The position numbers were made by a program, and so were the translations under genes. Shown here in pieces: positions 1-6,164 of a stretch of 6,164 nt of DNA (its first letter is position 1; each line of letters begins with the position of its first letter). Origin of the DNA: Candidatus Eiseniibacteriota bacterium (lineage in GTDB: Bacteria; Joyebacterota; Joyebacteria; Joyebacterales; Joyebacteraceae); the NCBI GenBank assembly GCA_030630395.1, contig DAOVNE010000091.1, forward strand, positions 1-6,164, given 5' to 3'. The notes beneath the pieces are model-generated. The model saw only the letters and a program-made list of their open reading frames with translations, had not been told where the DNA came from and did not search any database.

Positions 1-3000
1 CTCGAGAAGGTCCTTCCGCCCTGCGGCGTCGGCAGCGCCGTAGTTGAACGCGTAGAAGACTATCTGGCCACTCGCTGGATCAGGCGTGTCGTCGTAGACC
101 TGGACACTCGAGAGCGTGGGGTAGCTCGACCAGCTGCAGACGATGTCAGCGTCCGGCGAGGGGGTCTGAGAGTCATGATCCCCATAGCCTGAGTAAGCGA
201 CGTTGATCGTACCGATCGTATTCGGGAACGTTGTGATCGGATGCGCCGCATCGAAGACAGTGACATTCCCGCTTGAGTCGTGGCCCCACGAAACCACGTG
301 AAGAACGTTGGCCGCGAACGCCGGATAACCCGGATAGCTGGCAGCATCGTAGGCGATCTCGCCACCTTCGATGAGAAGCTTCCCGCCACCGGCGACGTAG
401 CTCTCAAGGTTTGAGCGGTAGGTTGAGCTTGACACCGGGCTCGTGTTGTTGCCGCTCGATGAGATGATGAAGTCGTAGTCGACCCACGTGGCAGGGTCCG
501 TAGCCGCAACCGTCTCAACCACGACGTCGTAGCCAAGCGCGACAAGGTCTGCCTCGATGTCGTCTGATGCGGCGTCCTGCTCGCCCTCGTAGACGTCGAG
601 CACGCTGCCCGTCTTGTCGAGCTTGACTGTCTCTAATCCCTCATCGGGATCCGAGATCAGGAGTATGTTCGCAAGCGTCGGCTCGAGGAGGAACGTCTCC
701 GCTCCATCGGGCGCGTCCACTACCACACCACGATTCTGGGGGATGTGGTGATAGGCACGCACCTTGAACGTGTAGTTGAAGTACGGGAGTGTTATCTCGT
801 AGCGCCCGCCGGCCAGCGAATCGGAGAAAACCTCCGCGTAGAGCTCGCCGTTGTCGGCGCGGTAGGCCCCGACCGAAGCGGTGAGTGGCTTGAGCGTGTC
901 CACCTGGAACACACTGCCCTGCATCAATCCGGACGGCGCCGGATCGAGCAGGAAGTCGACGTCGTTCAAACCGTACTGTACGAAGAGCTCCTCTGTATGC
1001 GTGAGGTAGCCGAACTTCAGAACGTAGACGTCGTAGTAACCGATCTCCAGGTCGCCTTCGACGGCGTACGCACCGTCACCACCGGAGAGTGCCTCAAAGA
1101 TGGGGTTGACCATCGAGGTGTCGGCGCCGGAGGCGTATCCCTTGACCTTGGCGCCATCCAGCGGGCCTCCACCGTTCTCGTCCACATTTCCCGCCAGCGT
1201 GCCGTAGACAATGTCGACCAGGATATCCTCGAGGTAGACGTTGAATCCGCTCTTGCCGATCGCCGCGTGAACGGTTCCGGTACTCGTGCACGTGTCGAGG
1301 ATGTCGACCGTCGTCGCACCGCCCGAGTTGACGTTGGCGTCGATGCCGCAGCCTTGAGCGTAGAGGTCGAAGCCCGTCTCGGACGCCGTACCCGTGATGG
1401 TTCCCTCGTAGTACGGCGCGAGGAACCCATATAGCCCGATCGACGGCACGCTCGCCTCGATGTCCGCAGATGGGAAGTCCATCGCGCCCGTGACCGGGAG
1501 CACATCCGACAGACAGTCATATGTCTCGCTGATCCGGCTACCGAGGACCGTAAGGTCCTCACCGTACGGCGCTGTGACCGTGAGCACGGCCTCGCCATTG
1601 ACATCGGTCGTATCGGCGATGGCGTCGATGCCCCATCCGTCGATCGTGATGACAACGTCCGGCTCAAGATTGCTCTCGTCGTCCCATACCGTGATCGTGA
1701 CGTCGGTCGTCGTGTTGACGGGGATCGTGGCCGGGACGATCGTGTAAGTCACGGGGTAGATGACGGGCACGTCCTCGGAGTGACGGTAGTAGTTCGGCTT
1801 CGTGACCGTGAGCCTCATGATGCCCGGAGCAACAGCCGGGATGACAGCCATGTCCATCGGAGCGCCCGTGCCGTCCGCCACGCCGAGGAGCTCGCCGTCA
1901 ATCGTGAGAGCCACTATCGAACCCACGTCGGCAGTGACACTGAAGGTCGCAGCACCTATCGGCAGGACGCCCTGGTGCGTGACCGTCAGGACCTCCGGCA
2001 CCTCCGAGTAGAGCGTTGTGAAGGCGTCACCGTGTGCGTGGAAGAGGTGATAGGTGACTTCCTTGCGGTCCGGATTGGATGGCCAGCTCGACGCCCACAG
2101 GAAGTGCTTTCCCGACGCATTGCTGAACGCGGGCCGAAGCACACCATTGCTCTCATTGAAACGACGTGCAGCCGGGTAGCCCGGATCGAAGTCGGGCCAC
2201 ATCTCGTCGTAGATGCCGAAAATGTACGTGTCGTTCACAAACGAGTAGGAACTCTCGGATGCCGCGATGATCCCGAGCGCTCCGTGCTCGTGGCGATGGA
2301 AGGCTTCAGCGAAACACTCGCCCGAGATACCGTACATGCCGGTCATGCAGTTGATAGAAAACACGTACGGCAGATCGGCATTCGTGAGACCCGCCATGTC
2401 GGTGATGTCGTAGGCGGGGTGGCCCCAAGCGGTCTGGTTGCCGTGATCGCGGTGCTGGAGGATGAATGCTCCAGCATTGATGTCCGCGTTCAATCGCGTG
2501 GCGTTGCCGCCCCAGTCGGTCAGGTGGCTCGAGTCCTCCGGAAGGTAACCGAGTCCGTCGGGGCCGAAGTAGTCTTCAAGCATGTAGGTGTTCGGGTTCG
2601 TCGACCAGAATGTCCCCGGGTGTCCGGAGTGGATTGCGTACTCGCGGACCGGTGTCTTCCCGTGGACGTTGGCGAAATAGCCATAGAGAATCTCAGCGCA
2701 CATCTGGAACCATCGGTCGTCCTGCCACCCGCACGCCATTATCGGGTTCTCGTAGAAGCCCGGGTTCGTCGGTGGGTTGCGCTCGTAGCTGATGGCCTTC
2801 GTGACCAGAAGCTCGATGTTGCTCGGCGTGGCCGTCATCCGACCCATGACAATCTCGGGCAGGTGGTCACCATCGATGTCGCCGTAGATGTTGTCAGACA
2901 GGCAGTAGCCGTTGTACGTCGGTGAGGTTATGCCGGTGGTGCCCCCGTTCGAGACGTAGTCGGCGAGCAGGAGGATGGCGACCGGCTTCGTCGTCCAGTT

Positions 3001-3879
3001 GTTGTAGGCGTCGTTGACCCAGGTCTCGATGTCGGTGTAGGTGGAACCCGTCTCAGTGAGGGTCACAAGACCCGTGTCAATGCCCTGCTCAACGCGCCAC
3101 TGCTTGATCGAATCGGCCCACGCGATGTACGTGGGGTCATCCGGTACGACGATGACGTACTCGTACTCTGTGTCACGGGAGCTCAGCACGCCATACTCGA
3201 TCTCGGGCAGCAGCTCGTAGTTGACGAGGTTCGCTTCGAGGATCGGATCCCAGTAGCGGCTCCTGTACACGTCCTCGCCGAAGTGACCGGTCCCGCCTTC
3301 GAACGTCACGCGGACCTCGACGTCCGTATAGACGGTCAGCTCGCGCGTGATGGGGTTGTACTGAAACGGCGTAATGCCGAGAGTCGTGACGTCGACGCCG
3401 CGCATCTGATGTACTTCGGAGATACGTACGAACTCCGCCGGGTACGGCGCGTTCTGCGAGTAGATCGATTGATCCTTGATGTAGACAAGCGGAGTGTCAT
3501 CGTTCTCGATGGGAATGTCAGGCGCCGGGAGAACGTCGATTCCCGTGAAGACCTGCGATTTCGCGGAGAGGATCTCGAGATGGGGTATGGCTCCCTCGGG
3601 CAATGCCATCAGCCGTCCCACTCCGGGGAGGTTCGGCGCTCCCTCATCGTTGGGCAGCGTAAGACCTGACATCAAGATCTGCTGGAGGATCTCGCCGTTA
3701 ACATCGATGTCCTCGATGCTGATCTCACTCAGCTTGTAGGAAATCTCAATGAACGAGTCAGATAGCTGCTCCACTGCCAGCCCGGCCTGCCCCACGTTCT
3801 CCTCGAACACGATCGTTCGGGCTGGGGATACCGAGGCCATTAGGACCAGGACTGCCAACACCCACGGGGCGACTCTCAT
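1..3879 (-). CDS. Secreted gingipain-like C25 cysteine peptidase, multidomain, C-terminus beyond window
   Basis: This frame stays open for 1293 codons from the ATG at 3879 to the window edge, with no stop. Residues 1-20 form a signal peptide (MRVAPWVLAVLVLMASVSPA), so the protein is exported. Residues about 60-235 resemble the C25 propeptide, including a Leu-Pro-rich stretch near 75. The peptidase domain spans about 238-620. It carries an Asp-rich segment ending in GRM (334-348), catalytic His479 in DHGNQTAWG and Cys511 in NCMTG. The 32-residue spacing matches the gingipain dyad, so an active endopeptidase is likely, probably activated by propeptide removal. An Ig-like domain follows (about 626-705), then further beta-rich modules (about 709-890), two carboxypeptidase-regulatory-like domains (about 893-970 and 984-1060), and a Rossmann-like region (1070 onward, NILLISDPDE) resembling ThuA/class I amidotransferase folds. 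Substrate specificity cannot be read from the sequence. A type IX or FlgD-like sorting tail may lie outside the window. The family assignment is firm; the downstream domain names are inferred. Confidence 0.93.
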   Translation of the reverse strand, partial: MRVAPWVLAVLVLMASVSPARTIVFEENVGQAGLAVEQLSDSFIEISYKLSEISIEDIDVNGEILQQILMSGLTLPNDEGAPNLPGVGRLMALPEGAIPHLEILSAKSQVFTGIDVLPAPDIPIENDDTPLVYIKDQSIYSQNAPYPAEFVRISEVHQMRGVDVTTLGITPFQYNPITRELTVYTDVEVRVTFEGGTGHFGEDVYRSRYWDPILEANLVNYELLPEIEYGVLSSRDTEYEYVIVVPDDPTYIAWADSIKQWRVEQGIDTGLVTLTETGSTYTDIETWVNDAYNNWTTKPVAILLLADYVSNGGTTGITSPTYNGYCLSDNIYGDIDGDHLPEIVMGRMTATPSNIELLVTKAISYERNPPTNPGFYENPIMACGWQDDRWFQMCAEILYGYFANVHGKTPVREYAIHSGHPGTFWSTNPNTYMLEDYFGPDGLGYLPEDSSHLTDWGGNATRLNADINAGAFILQHRDHGNQTAWGHPAYDITDMAGLTNADLPYVFSINCMTGMYGISGECFAEAFHRHEHGALGIIAASESSYSFVNDTYIFGIYDEMWPDFDPGYPAARRFNESNGVLRPAFSNASGKHFLWASSWPSNPDRKEVTYHLFHAHGDAFTTLYSEVPEVLTVTHQGVLPIGAATFSVTADVGSIVALTIDGELLGVADGTGAPMDMAVIPAVAPGIMRLTVTKPNYYRHSEDVPVIYPVTYTIVPATIPVNTTTDVTITVWDDESNLEPDVVITIDGWGIDAIADTTDVNGEAVLTVTAPYGEDLTVLGSRISETYDCLSDVLPVTGAMDFPSADIEASVPSIGLYGFLAPYYEGTITGTASETGFDLYAQGCGIDANVNSGGATTVDILDTCTSTGTVHAAIGKSGFNVYLEDILVDIVYGTLAGNVDENGGGPLDGAKVKGYASGADTSMVNPIFEALSGGDGAYAVEGDLEIGYYDVYVLKFGYLTHTEELFVQYGLNDVDFLLDPAPSGLMQGSVFQVDTLKPLTASVGAYRADNGELYAEVFSDSLAGGRYEITLPYFNYTFKVRAYHHIPQNRGVVVDAPDGAETFLLEPTLANILLISDPDEGLETVKLDKTGSVLDVYEGEQDAASDDIEADLVALGYDVVVETVAATDPATWVDYDFIISSSGNNTSPVSSSTYRSNLESYVAGGGKLLIEGGEIAYDAASYPGYPAFAANVLHVVSWGHDSSGNVTVFDAAHPITTFPNTIGTINVAYSGYGDHDSQTPSPDADIVCSWSSYPTLSSVQVYDDTPDPASGQIVFYAFNYGAADAAGRKDLLE

Positions 3880-3884
3880 TACTG

Positions 3885-3890
3885 CCTCCT
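3885..3890 (-). promoter_or_regulatory. Shine-Dalgarno site of the C25 peptidase gene
   Basis: A perfect AGGAGG lies 5 bases upstream of the ATG at 3879. It fixes this start, and the signal peptide begins immediately at this Met. A strong site suggests efficient translation of the secreted peptidase. Confidence 0.85.
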
Positions 3891-3916
3891 GCGAAGGACG
3901 CGTCCACATACAGGTA

Positions 3917-3947
3917 GCTGGTACCCTCACCATTAGAGAGCACCAGC
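3917..3947 (-). repeat. Inverted repeat in the presumed 5' leader of the peptidase mRNA
   Basis: GCTGGT at one end pairs with ACCAGC at the other (3942-3947 and 3917-3922). A second short CTC/GAG pairing lies inside, across an asymmetric internal loop. It would form a small imperfect hairpin about 26 bases upstream of the Shine-Dalgarno site. There is no T-tract, so it is not a typical terminator. It could be a leader stem, an operator or chance. Confidence 0.3.
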
Positions 3948-3966
3948 CCCTAGTCAACTTGCACCT

Positions 3967-3996
3967 ATGATAACACTATTTTGCGCAGTTTCTCCA
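3967..3996 (-). promoter_or_regulatory. Weak sigma-70-like promoter candidate for the C25 peptidase gene
   Basis: On the minus strand TGGAGA (3991-3996, 4 of 6 to TTGACA) is followed after 18 bases by TATCAT (3967-3972, 5 of 6 to TATAAT). An alternative is TTGACT (3952-3957), a good -35, but its best -10 (TCTAAT, 3932-3937) is only 14 bases away, which is too close. The promoter consensus of the host is unknown, so this is a tentative placement. Confidence 0.22.
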
Positions 3997-4035
3997 GTGG
4001 AAGTTTGGCTCCCACCGTGGTCACAGCACCCCGAA

Positions 4036-5241
4036 CTAGGCCACCCGGGTCTTCAATTCCGCGGCTATGGCCTCCCCCAGCGCCCACGCACGGGCCAGTT
4101 CCTCCGCATCGGGAACGAACTGGACTCGAAGTGGCTCCGAGATGAGTTCCACCTTCATCTCCCTCAGGGTGTCGTTCACCATCTTCACTCCCTCGCCGCT
4201 CCAGCCGTACGAGCCGAATGCGGCCCCTATGAGGTTCGTGGGCTTGAGGCCGTTGACGTAGCTCAGGAGATCCGCGACCGTCGGGAACATCTGGTTGTTG
4301 ATCGTGGGGCTTCCAACGACGAGCGCGCCGGATTGAAGCATATCCGCGGCGACATCGCTCCTGTGGCTCGCACGAAGCTGATGAAGCTTCGGCGATGCGC
4401 CACCCGCCGTCAAACCTCCGGCAATCGAACGGGCCAGGAGGTCCGTACTCTGCCACATCGTATCGTACGTCACGACGGCCTTGAGCGTAGGCTCCTGCCT
4501 CCACCACTTGTCGTAGAGGCCCGCTATCCAGTCGAATCTCGTGCGCCAGATGGGTCCGTGATCGGGTGCGACCATCTTGAGCGGCAGATTGAGTTGCCCG
4601 ACCCGCTCGAGCAGTTTGCCTATCAGCTTCGAGTAAGGAAGGAGGATATTAGCGAAGTACTTCGCCGCCTCACTTTCAAGGATGACGGGGTCCAATTCGT
4701 CGTCGAAGCGCTCGGACGACGCCAGGTGCATTCCAAACGCATCCTGCGTGAACAGGATCTCGTCCGCCCCGAGATAGGAGAACATGCTGTCGGGCCAGTG
4801 AAGCATCCGCGTCTCGACGAAGCTGAGATCCATGTTCCCGAGAGAGAGGGTCTCCCCGTCACGCACGGTATCGACCTCGACTGCACCGTGCGTGTGCCTC
4901 GCCAGGGCCTTGACACCCATCGGAGATGCGACAATGCGATCCGGCTTCACGATTCGAGCGACAGGCACAAGGCTACCGGAGTGATCCTGCTCCGCGTGGT
5001 TGGATACGATGAGCGAGATCTCAGTCGGATCTATGACCGAAGCAATGCGGTACATGAGCTCGTCGCGGTACTGCGCTTTGACCGTGTCGACCAGTGTGAC
5101 AGTGTCGGCAAGGATCAGGTAGGCGTTGTAAGTCGTTCCGCGCGGCGTCGAGTAGCCATGAAAATCCCGCGACGACCAATCGATTCCACCCACCCAATAG
5201 ACATGCTCGCTGACCCTTGTCGCCTGGAAGGGACCTGGCAT
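4036..5241 (-). CDS. fprA: Flavodiiron protein (FprA-type O2/NO reductase)
   Basis: This 401-residue cytoplasmic protein has the standard two-domain flavodiiron architecture and the usual length. The N-terminal metallo-beta-lactamase-like domain (about 1-250) carries the full diiron ligand set: His82, Glu84, Asp86 and His87 in NHAEQDH, His148 in RMLHWPD, Asp167 in FTQDAFGMH and His228 in APDHGP. The C-terminal flavodoxin domain (about 254-398) has an FMN-phosphate loop at TYDTMWQST (258-266) and a SYGWSGEG loop at 344-351. The enzyme reduces O2 to water, and in some members NO to N2O, usually with electrons from rubredoxin or a similar carrier. No rubredoxin or flavin reductase domain is fused here. 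Which gas is preferred cannot be read from the sequence. The start is 3 bases after the ferritin stop, so the two are very probably co-transcribed and translationally coupled. Oxygen protection in an anaerobe is the likely role. Confidence 0.96.
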   Translation of the reverse strand: MPGPFQATRVSEHVYWVGGIDWSSRDFHGYSTPRGTTYNAYLILADTVTLVDTVKAQYRDELMYRIASVIDPTEISLIVSNHAEQDHSGSLVPVARIVKPDRIVASPMGVKALARHTHGAVEVDTVRDGETLSLGNMDLSFVETRMLHWPDSMFSYLGADEILFTQDAFGMHLASSERFDDELDPVILESEAAKYFANILLPYSKLIGKLLERVGQLNLPLKMVAPDHGPIWRTRFDWIAGLYDKWWRQEPTLKAVVTYDTMWQSTDLLARSIAGGLTAGGASPKLHQLRASHRSDVAADMLQSGALVVGSPTINNQMFPTVADLLSYVNGLKPTNLIGAAFGSYGWSGEGVKMVNDTLREMKVELISEPLRVQFVPDAEELARAWALGEAIAAELKTRVA

Positions 5242-5244
5242 CGT

Positions 5245-5760
5245 CTACTCCCCTTTCCCGGTCGGAGCAGTGAATGTCCGCTGGCCCAGCTCTCTGTCCA
5301 GCATGAAGAGACCGTGACCCGCGCCGCCGACCATCCGCACCTTATTGACAACGGCCTCTGCGCTCGCCTCCTCCTCGACCTGCTCGTCCACGAACCAGCG
5401 CAGGAAGCTCTCGCTCGCATAGTCATTCTCTTCACGAGCAATACTCATGAGGGAATTGATGAGGCCGGAGACCTTCTTCTCATGTTCGAAGGTCGCAACG
5501 AACACGTCTTCCGCTGATTTCCACTCGGCCGGGGGCGCGTCTATCGCACTCAGGTGAACGCGTCCTCCTCGCTCGCAAACGTAGTCGAGCATCTTCATGG
5601 CGTGCGACTGCTCCTCCAGATACTGAACCTGCATCCAGCTCGCGAATCCCTCCATGCCTGCGTCCTCGAAGTAGACGGACATCGAGAGGTAGAGGTACGC
5701 CGAATAGAACTCGGCGTTGATCTGATCGTTGAACGCCTTCTGCATCCTGTCACCGAGCAT
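5245..5760 (-). CDS. ftnA: Bacterial non-haem ferritin (FtnA-type)
   Basis: From the ATG at 5760 this encodes 171 residues, close to the usual ferritin length. The protein oxidises Fe(II) at a diiron ferroxidase centre and stores iron, in known members inside a 24-subunit cytoplasmic shell. The four-helix-bundle ligands fall at the same numbers as in E. coli FtnA: Glu17, Tyr24, Glu49, Glu50, His53, Glu94, Glu126, Gln127, Glu129 and Glu130. There is no haem-ligand Met context or Fe-S domain suggesting bacterioferritin or rubrerythrin. An in-frame ATG at 5787 would add nine residues (MSHLERTGT). It has no ribosome site and breaks the family register, so I reject it. The final ten residues are a short polar tail beyond the usual core. 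The gene sits between the DUF2400 gene and fprA in an apparent operon, which fits a joint role in iron handling and oxygen protection. Confidence 0.95.
   Translation of the reverse strand: MLGDRMQKAFNDQINAEFYSAYLYLSMSVYFEDAGMEGFASWMQVQYLEEQSHAMKMLDYVCERGGRVHLSAIDAPPAEWKSAEDVFVATFEHEKKVSGLINSLMSIAREENDYASESFLRWFVDEQVEEEASAEAVVNKVRMVGGAGHGLFMLDRELGQRTFTAPTGKGE
5248..5253 (-). promoter_or_regulatory. Shine-Dalgarno site of fprA, inside the ferritin 3' end
   Basis: GGGGAG lies 6 bases upstream of the fprA ATG and overlaps the last ferritin codons. Ribosomes finishing ferritin would end directly beside this site, which favours coupled translation of the two proteins. Confidence 0.7.
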
Positions 5761-5768
5761 CGTTCCTG

Positions 5769-5774
5769 TCCTTT
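5769..5774 (-). promoter_or_regulatory. Shine-Dalgarno site deciding the ferritin start
   Basis: AAAGGA (within GGAAAGGA) is 8 bases upstream of the ATG at 5760. The alternative ATG at 5787 is preceded only by an A+T-rich stretch without a purine-rich site. This supports the shorter ferritin. Confidence 0.65.
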
Positions 5775-5792
5775 CCAGATGAGACATGTGGT

Positions 5793-6164
5793 CTATCTAT
5801 CGATGAGCTCGAACGGGGTGTCACGGTTGATGCCGATCCTGGTGATCGCGAAATCGTACTTCACGGGATCGTCCGGCGCGAATCGCCTGAACCCGCTGGT
5901 GATCTCAAGCGCCGTCTTGATATCGGCCTGCTTTCTCTGAGTCAACCCGAAGACTCTCGATATTCTGTGCATGTGGGTGTCCACGGGCACAACCAGCTTC
6001 GAGGGCGATACACGCGTCCATGGACCAGGATCTATCTCGTCCCGCCTCACCATCCATCGAAGGTAGAGATGAAGCCGCTTGCACGCACTTCCGCGCTCGG
6101 GGAGCGCGAGCAGGCTTCCGGGATGATCACCACAGGATTCACTCAGTCCGGCGACGAACCGACC
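5793..6164 (-). CDS. TIGR02757/DUF2400 family protein, C-terminal part (5' end outside window)
   Basis: The frame is open to the right window edge and ends in TAG at 5793-5795, giving the last 123 residues of a protein whose family is usually about twice that long. An internal ATG at 6053 is not the true start, because clear family sequence continues upstream of it (ERGSACKRLHLYLRW, then MVRRDE). The hallmark VPVDTHMHRI, with Asp at fragment residue 62, resembles the VDTH segment that holds the catalytic Asp of endonuclease III-type helix-hairpin-helix glycosylases. PDDPVKYDFAITRIGI near the end is also family-typical. The C-terminal four-cysteine Fe-S cluster of endonuclease III is absent. 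The biochemical role of the family is not established as far as I know, so a DNA-related function is inferred from the fold only. The ferritin start lies 32 bases downstream, suggesting a shared transcript. Confidence 0.9.
   Translation of the reverse strand, partial: GRFVAGLSESCGDHPGSLLALPERGSACKRLHLYLRWMVRRDEIDPGPWTRVSPSKLVVPVDTHMHRISRVFGLTQRKQADIKTALEITSGFRRFAPDDPVKYDFAITRIGINRDTPFELIDR

Larger units (their letters stand above)
3880..4035. other. Intergenic region between fprA and the C25 peptidase gene
   Basis: This 156-base gap is the only substantial non-coding stretch in the window. It is locally more A+T-rich around 3955-3995 than the flanking genes, which fits a promoter region for the peptidase gene. 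I see no hairpin followed by a T-tract after the fprA stop, so an intrinsic terminator is not evident and read-through from the upstream operon is possible. It contains the inverted repeat and weak promoter hexamers listed separately, plus the peptidase Shine-Dalgarno site. Confidence 0.7.

Noticed and set aside
745..1434. A 229-codon open frame on the plus strand
   Set aside because: It is a shadow of the carboxypeptidase-regulatory-like region of the C25 gene, with low-complexity Arg/Val/Glu/Asp composition.
1017..1667. A minus-strand open frame of 216 codons, Arg/Ser/Thr-rich
   Set aside because: It is an out-of-frame reading of the C25 gene. Its composition is typical of a shifted frame in G+C-rich DNA.
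600..1800. Possible tandem repeats in the C-terminal half of the C25 gene
   Set aside because: The two carboxypeptidase-regulatory-like domains are similar in fold pattern only. I see no near-identical DNA repeat.
1780..2925. A 381-codon open frame on the plus strand
   Set aside because: It is antisense to the C25 catalytic and Ig-like domains, which read cleanly through on the other strand. It has no plausible ribosome site or domain.
3758..3943. A short minus-strand open frame spanning the C25 start
   Set aside because: It overlaps the C25 signal peptide in another frame, has no family similarity, and the perfect AGGAGG is placed for the C25 ATG instead.
4010..4035. Short CCAC/GTGG palindrome after the fprA stop as a possible terminator
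   Set aside because: The loop would be only one base and no T-tract follows, so it does not fit an intrinsic terminator.
3967..5517. A 516-codon open frame on the plus strand, antisense to fprA and most of ferritin
   Set aside because: It lies opposite two confidently identified genes with intact motifs, its predicted protein is rich in Arg, His and Val with no recognisable domain, and long antisense frames are expected in G+C-rich coding DNA.
5761..5787. An upstream in-frame ATG that would extend ferritin by nine residues
   Set aside because: It has no Shine-Dalgarno site, and the start at 5760 puts all metal ligands at the same residue numbers as E. coli FtnA.

Overview
The window is a G+C-rich bacterial segment (roughly 58-60% by eye) in which every supported gene lies on the minus strand, so transcription runs from high to low coordinates. 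It holds four genes, two of them cut by the window edges. A secreted C25 (gingipain-type) peptidase with long C-terminal adhesin-like regions is typical of the FCB group and related candidate phyla. A flavodiiron protein and a non-haem ferritin point to an anaerobic or microaerophilic lifestyle. No rRNA or other phylogenetic marker is present, so the taxonomic guess is only an inference.

In order of transcription, 6164-5793 is the C-terminal half of a TIGR02757/DUF2400 helix-hairpin-helix protein that resembles an endonuclease III fold. It is followed after 32 bases by a ferritin (5760-5245), and 3 bases later by a flavodiiron protein FprA (5241-4036). The tight spacing, with good Shine-Dalgarno sites inside the preceding gene or short gap, suggests one transcript. 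Ferritin would oxidise and store Fe(II), and FprA would reduce O2 (or NO). Together they would limit iron-driven oxidative damage.

A 156-base gap (3880-4035) follows. It contains a modest inverted repeat and weak promoter-like hexamers but no clear terminator.

The rest of the window (3879-1) is one uninterrupted reading frame of 1293 codons that runs off the left edge. It encodes an exported C25 cysteine peptidase with a signal peptide, an N-terminal propeptide, a catalytic domain with an intact His/Cys dyad, Ig-like domains, two carboxypeptidase-regulatory-like beta domains, and a Rossmann-type region resembling class I glutamine amidotransferase/ThuA-like domains. Its C-terminus, where any secretion-sorting signal would lie, is outside the window.

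I found no mobile element, CRISPR array, RNA gene or clearly undescribed system. The most unusual items are the domain order of the peptidase and the grouping of a DNA-repair-like protein with iron/oxygen defence genes.
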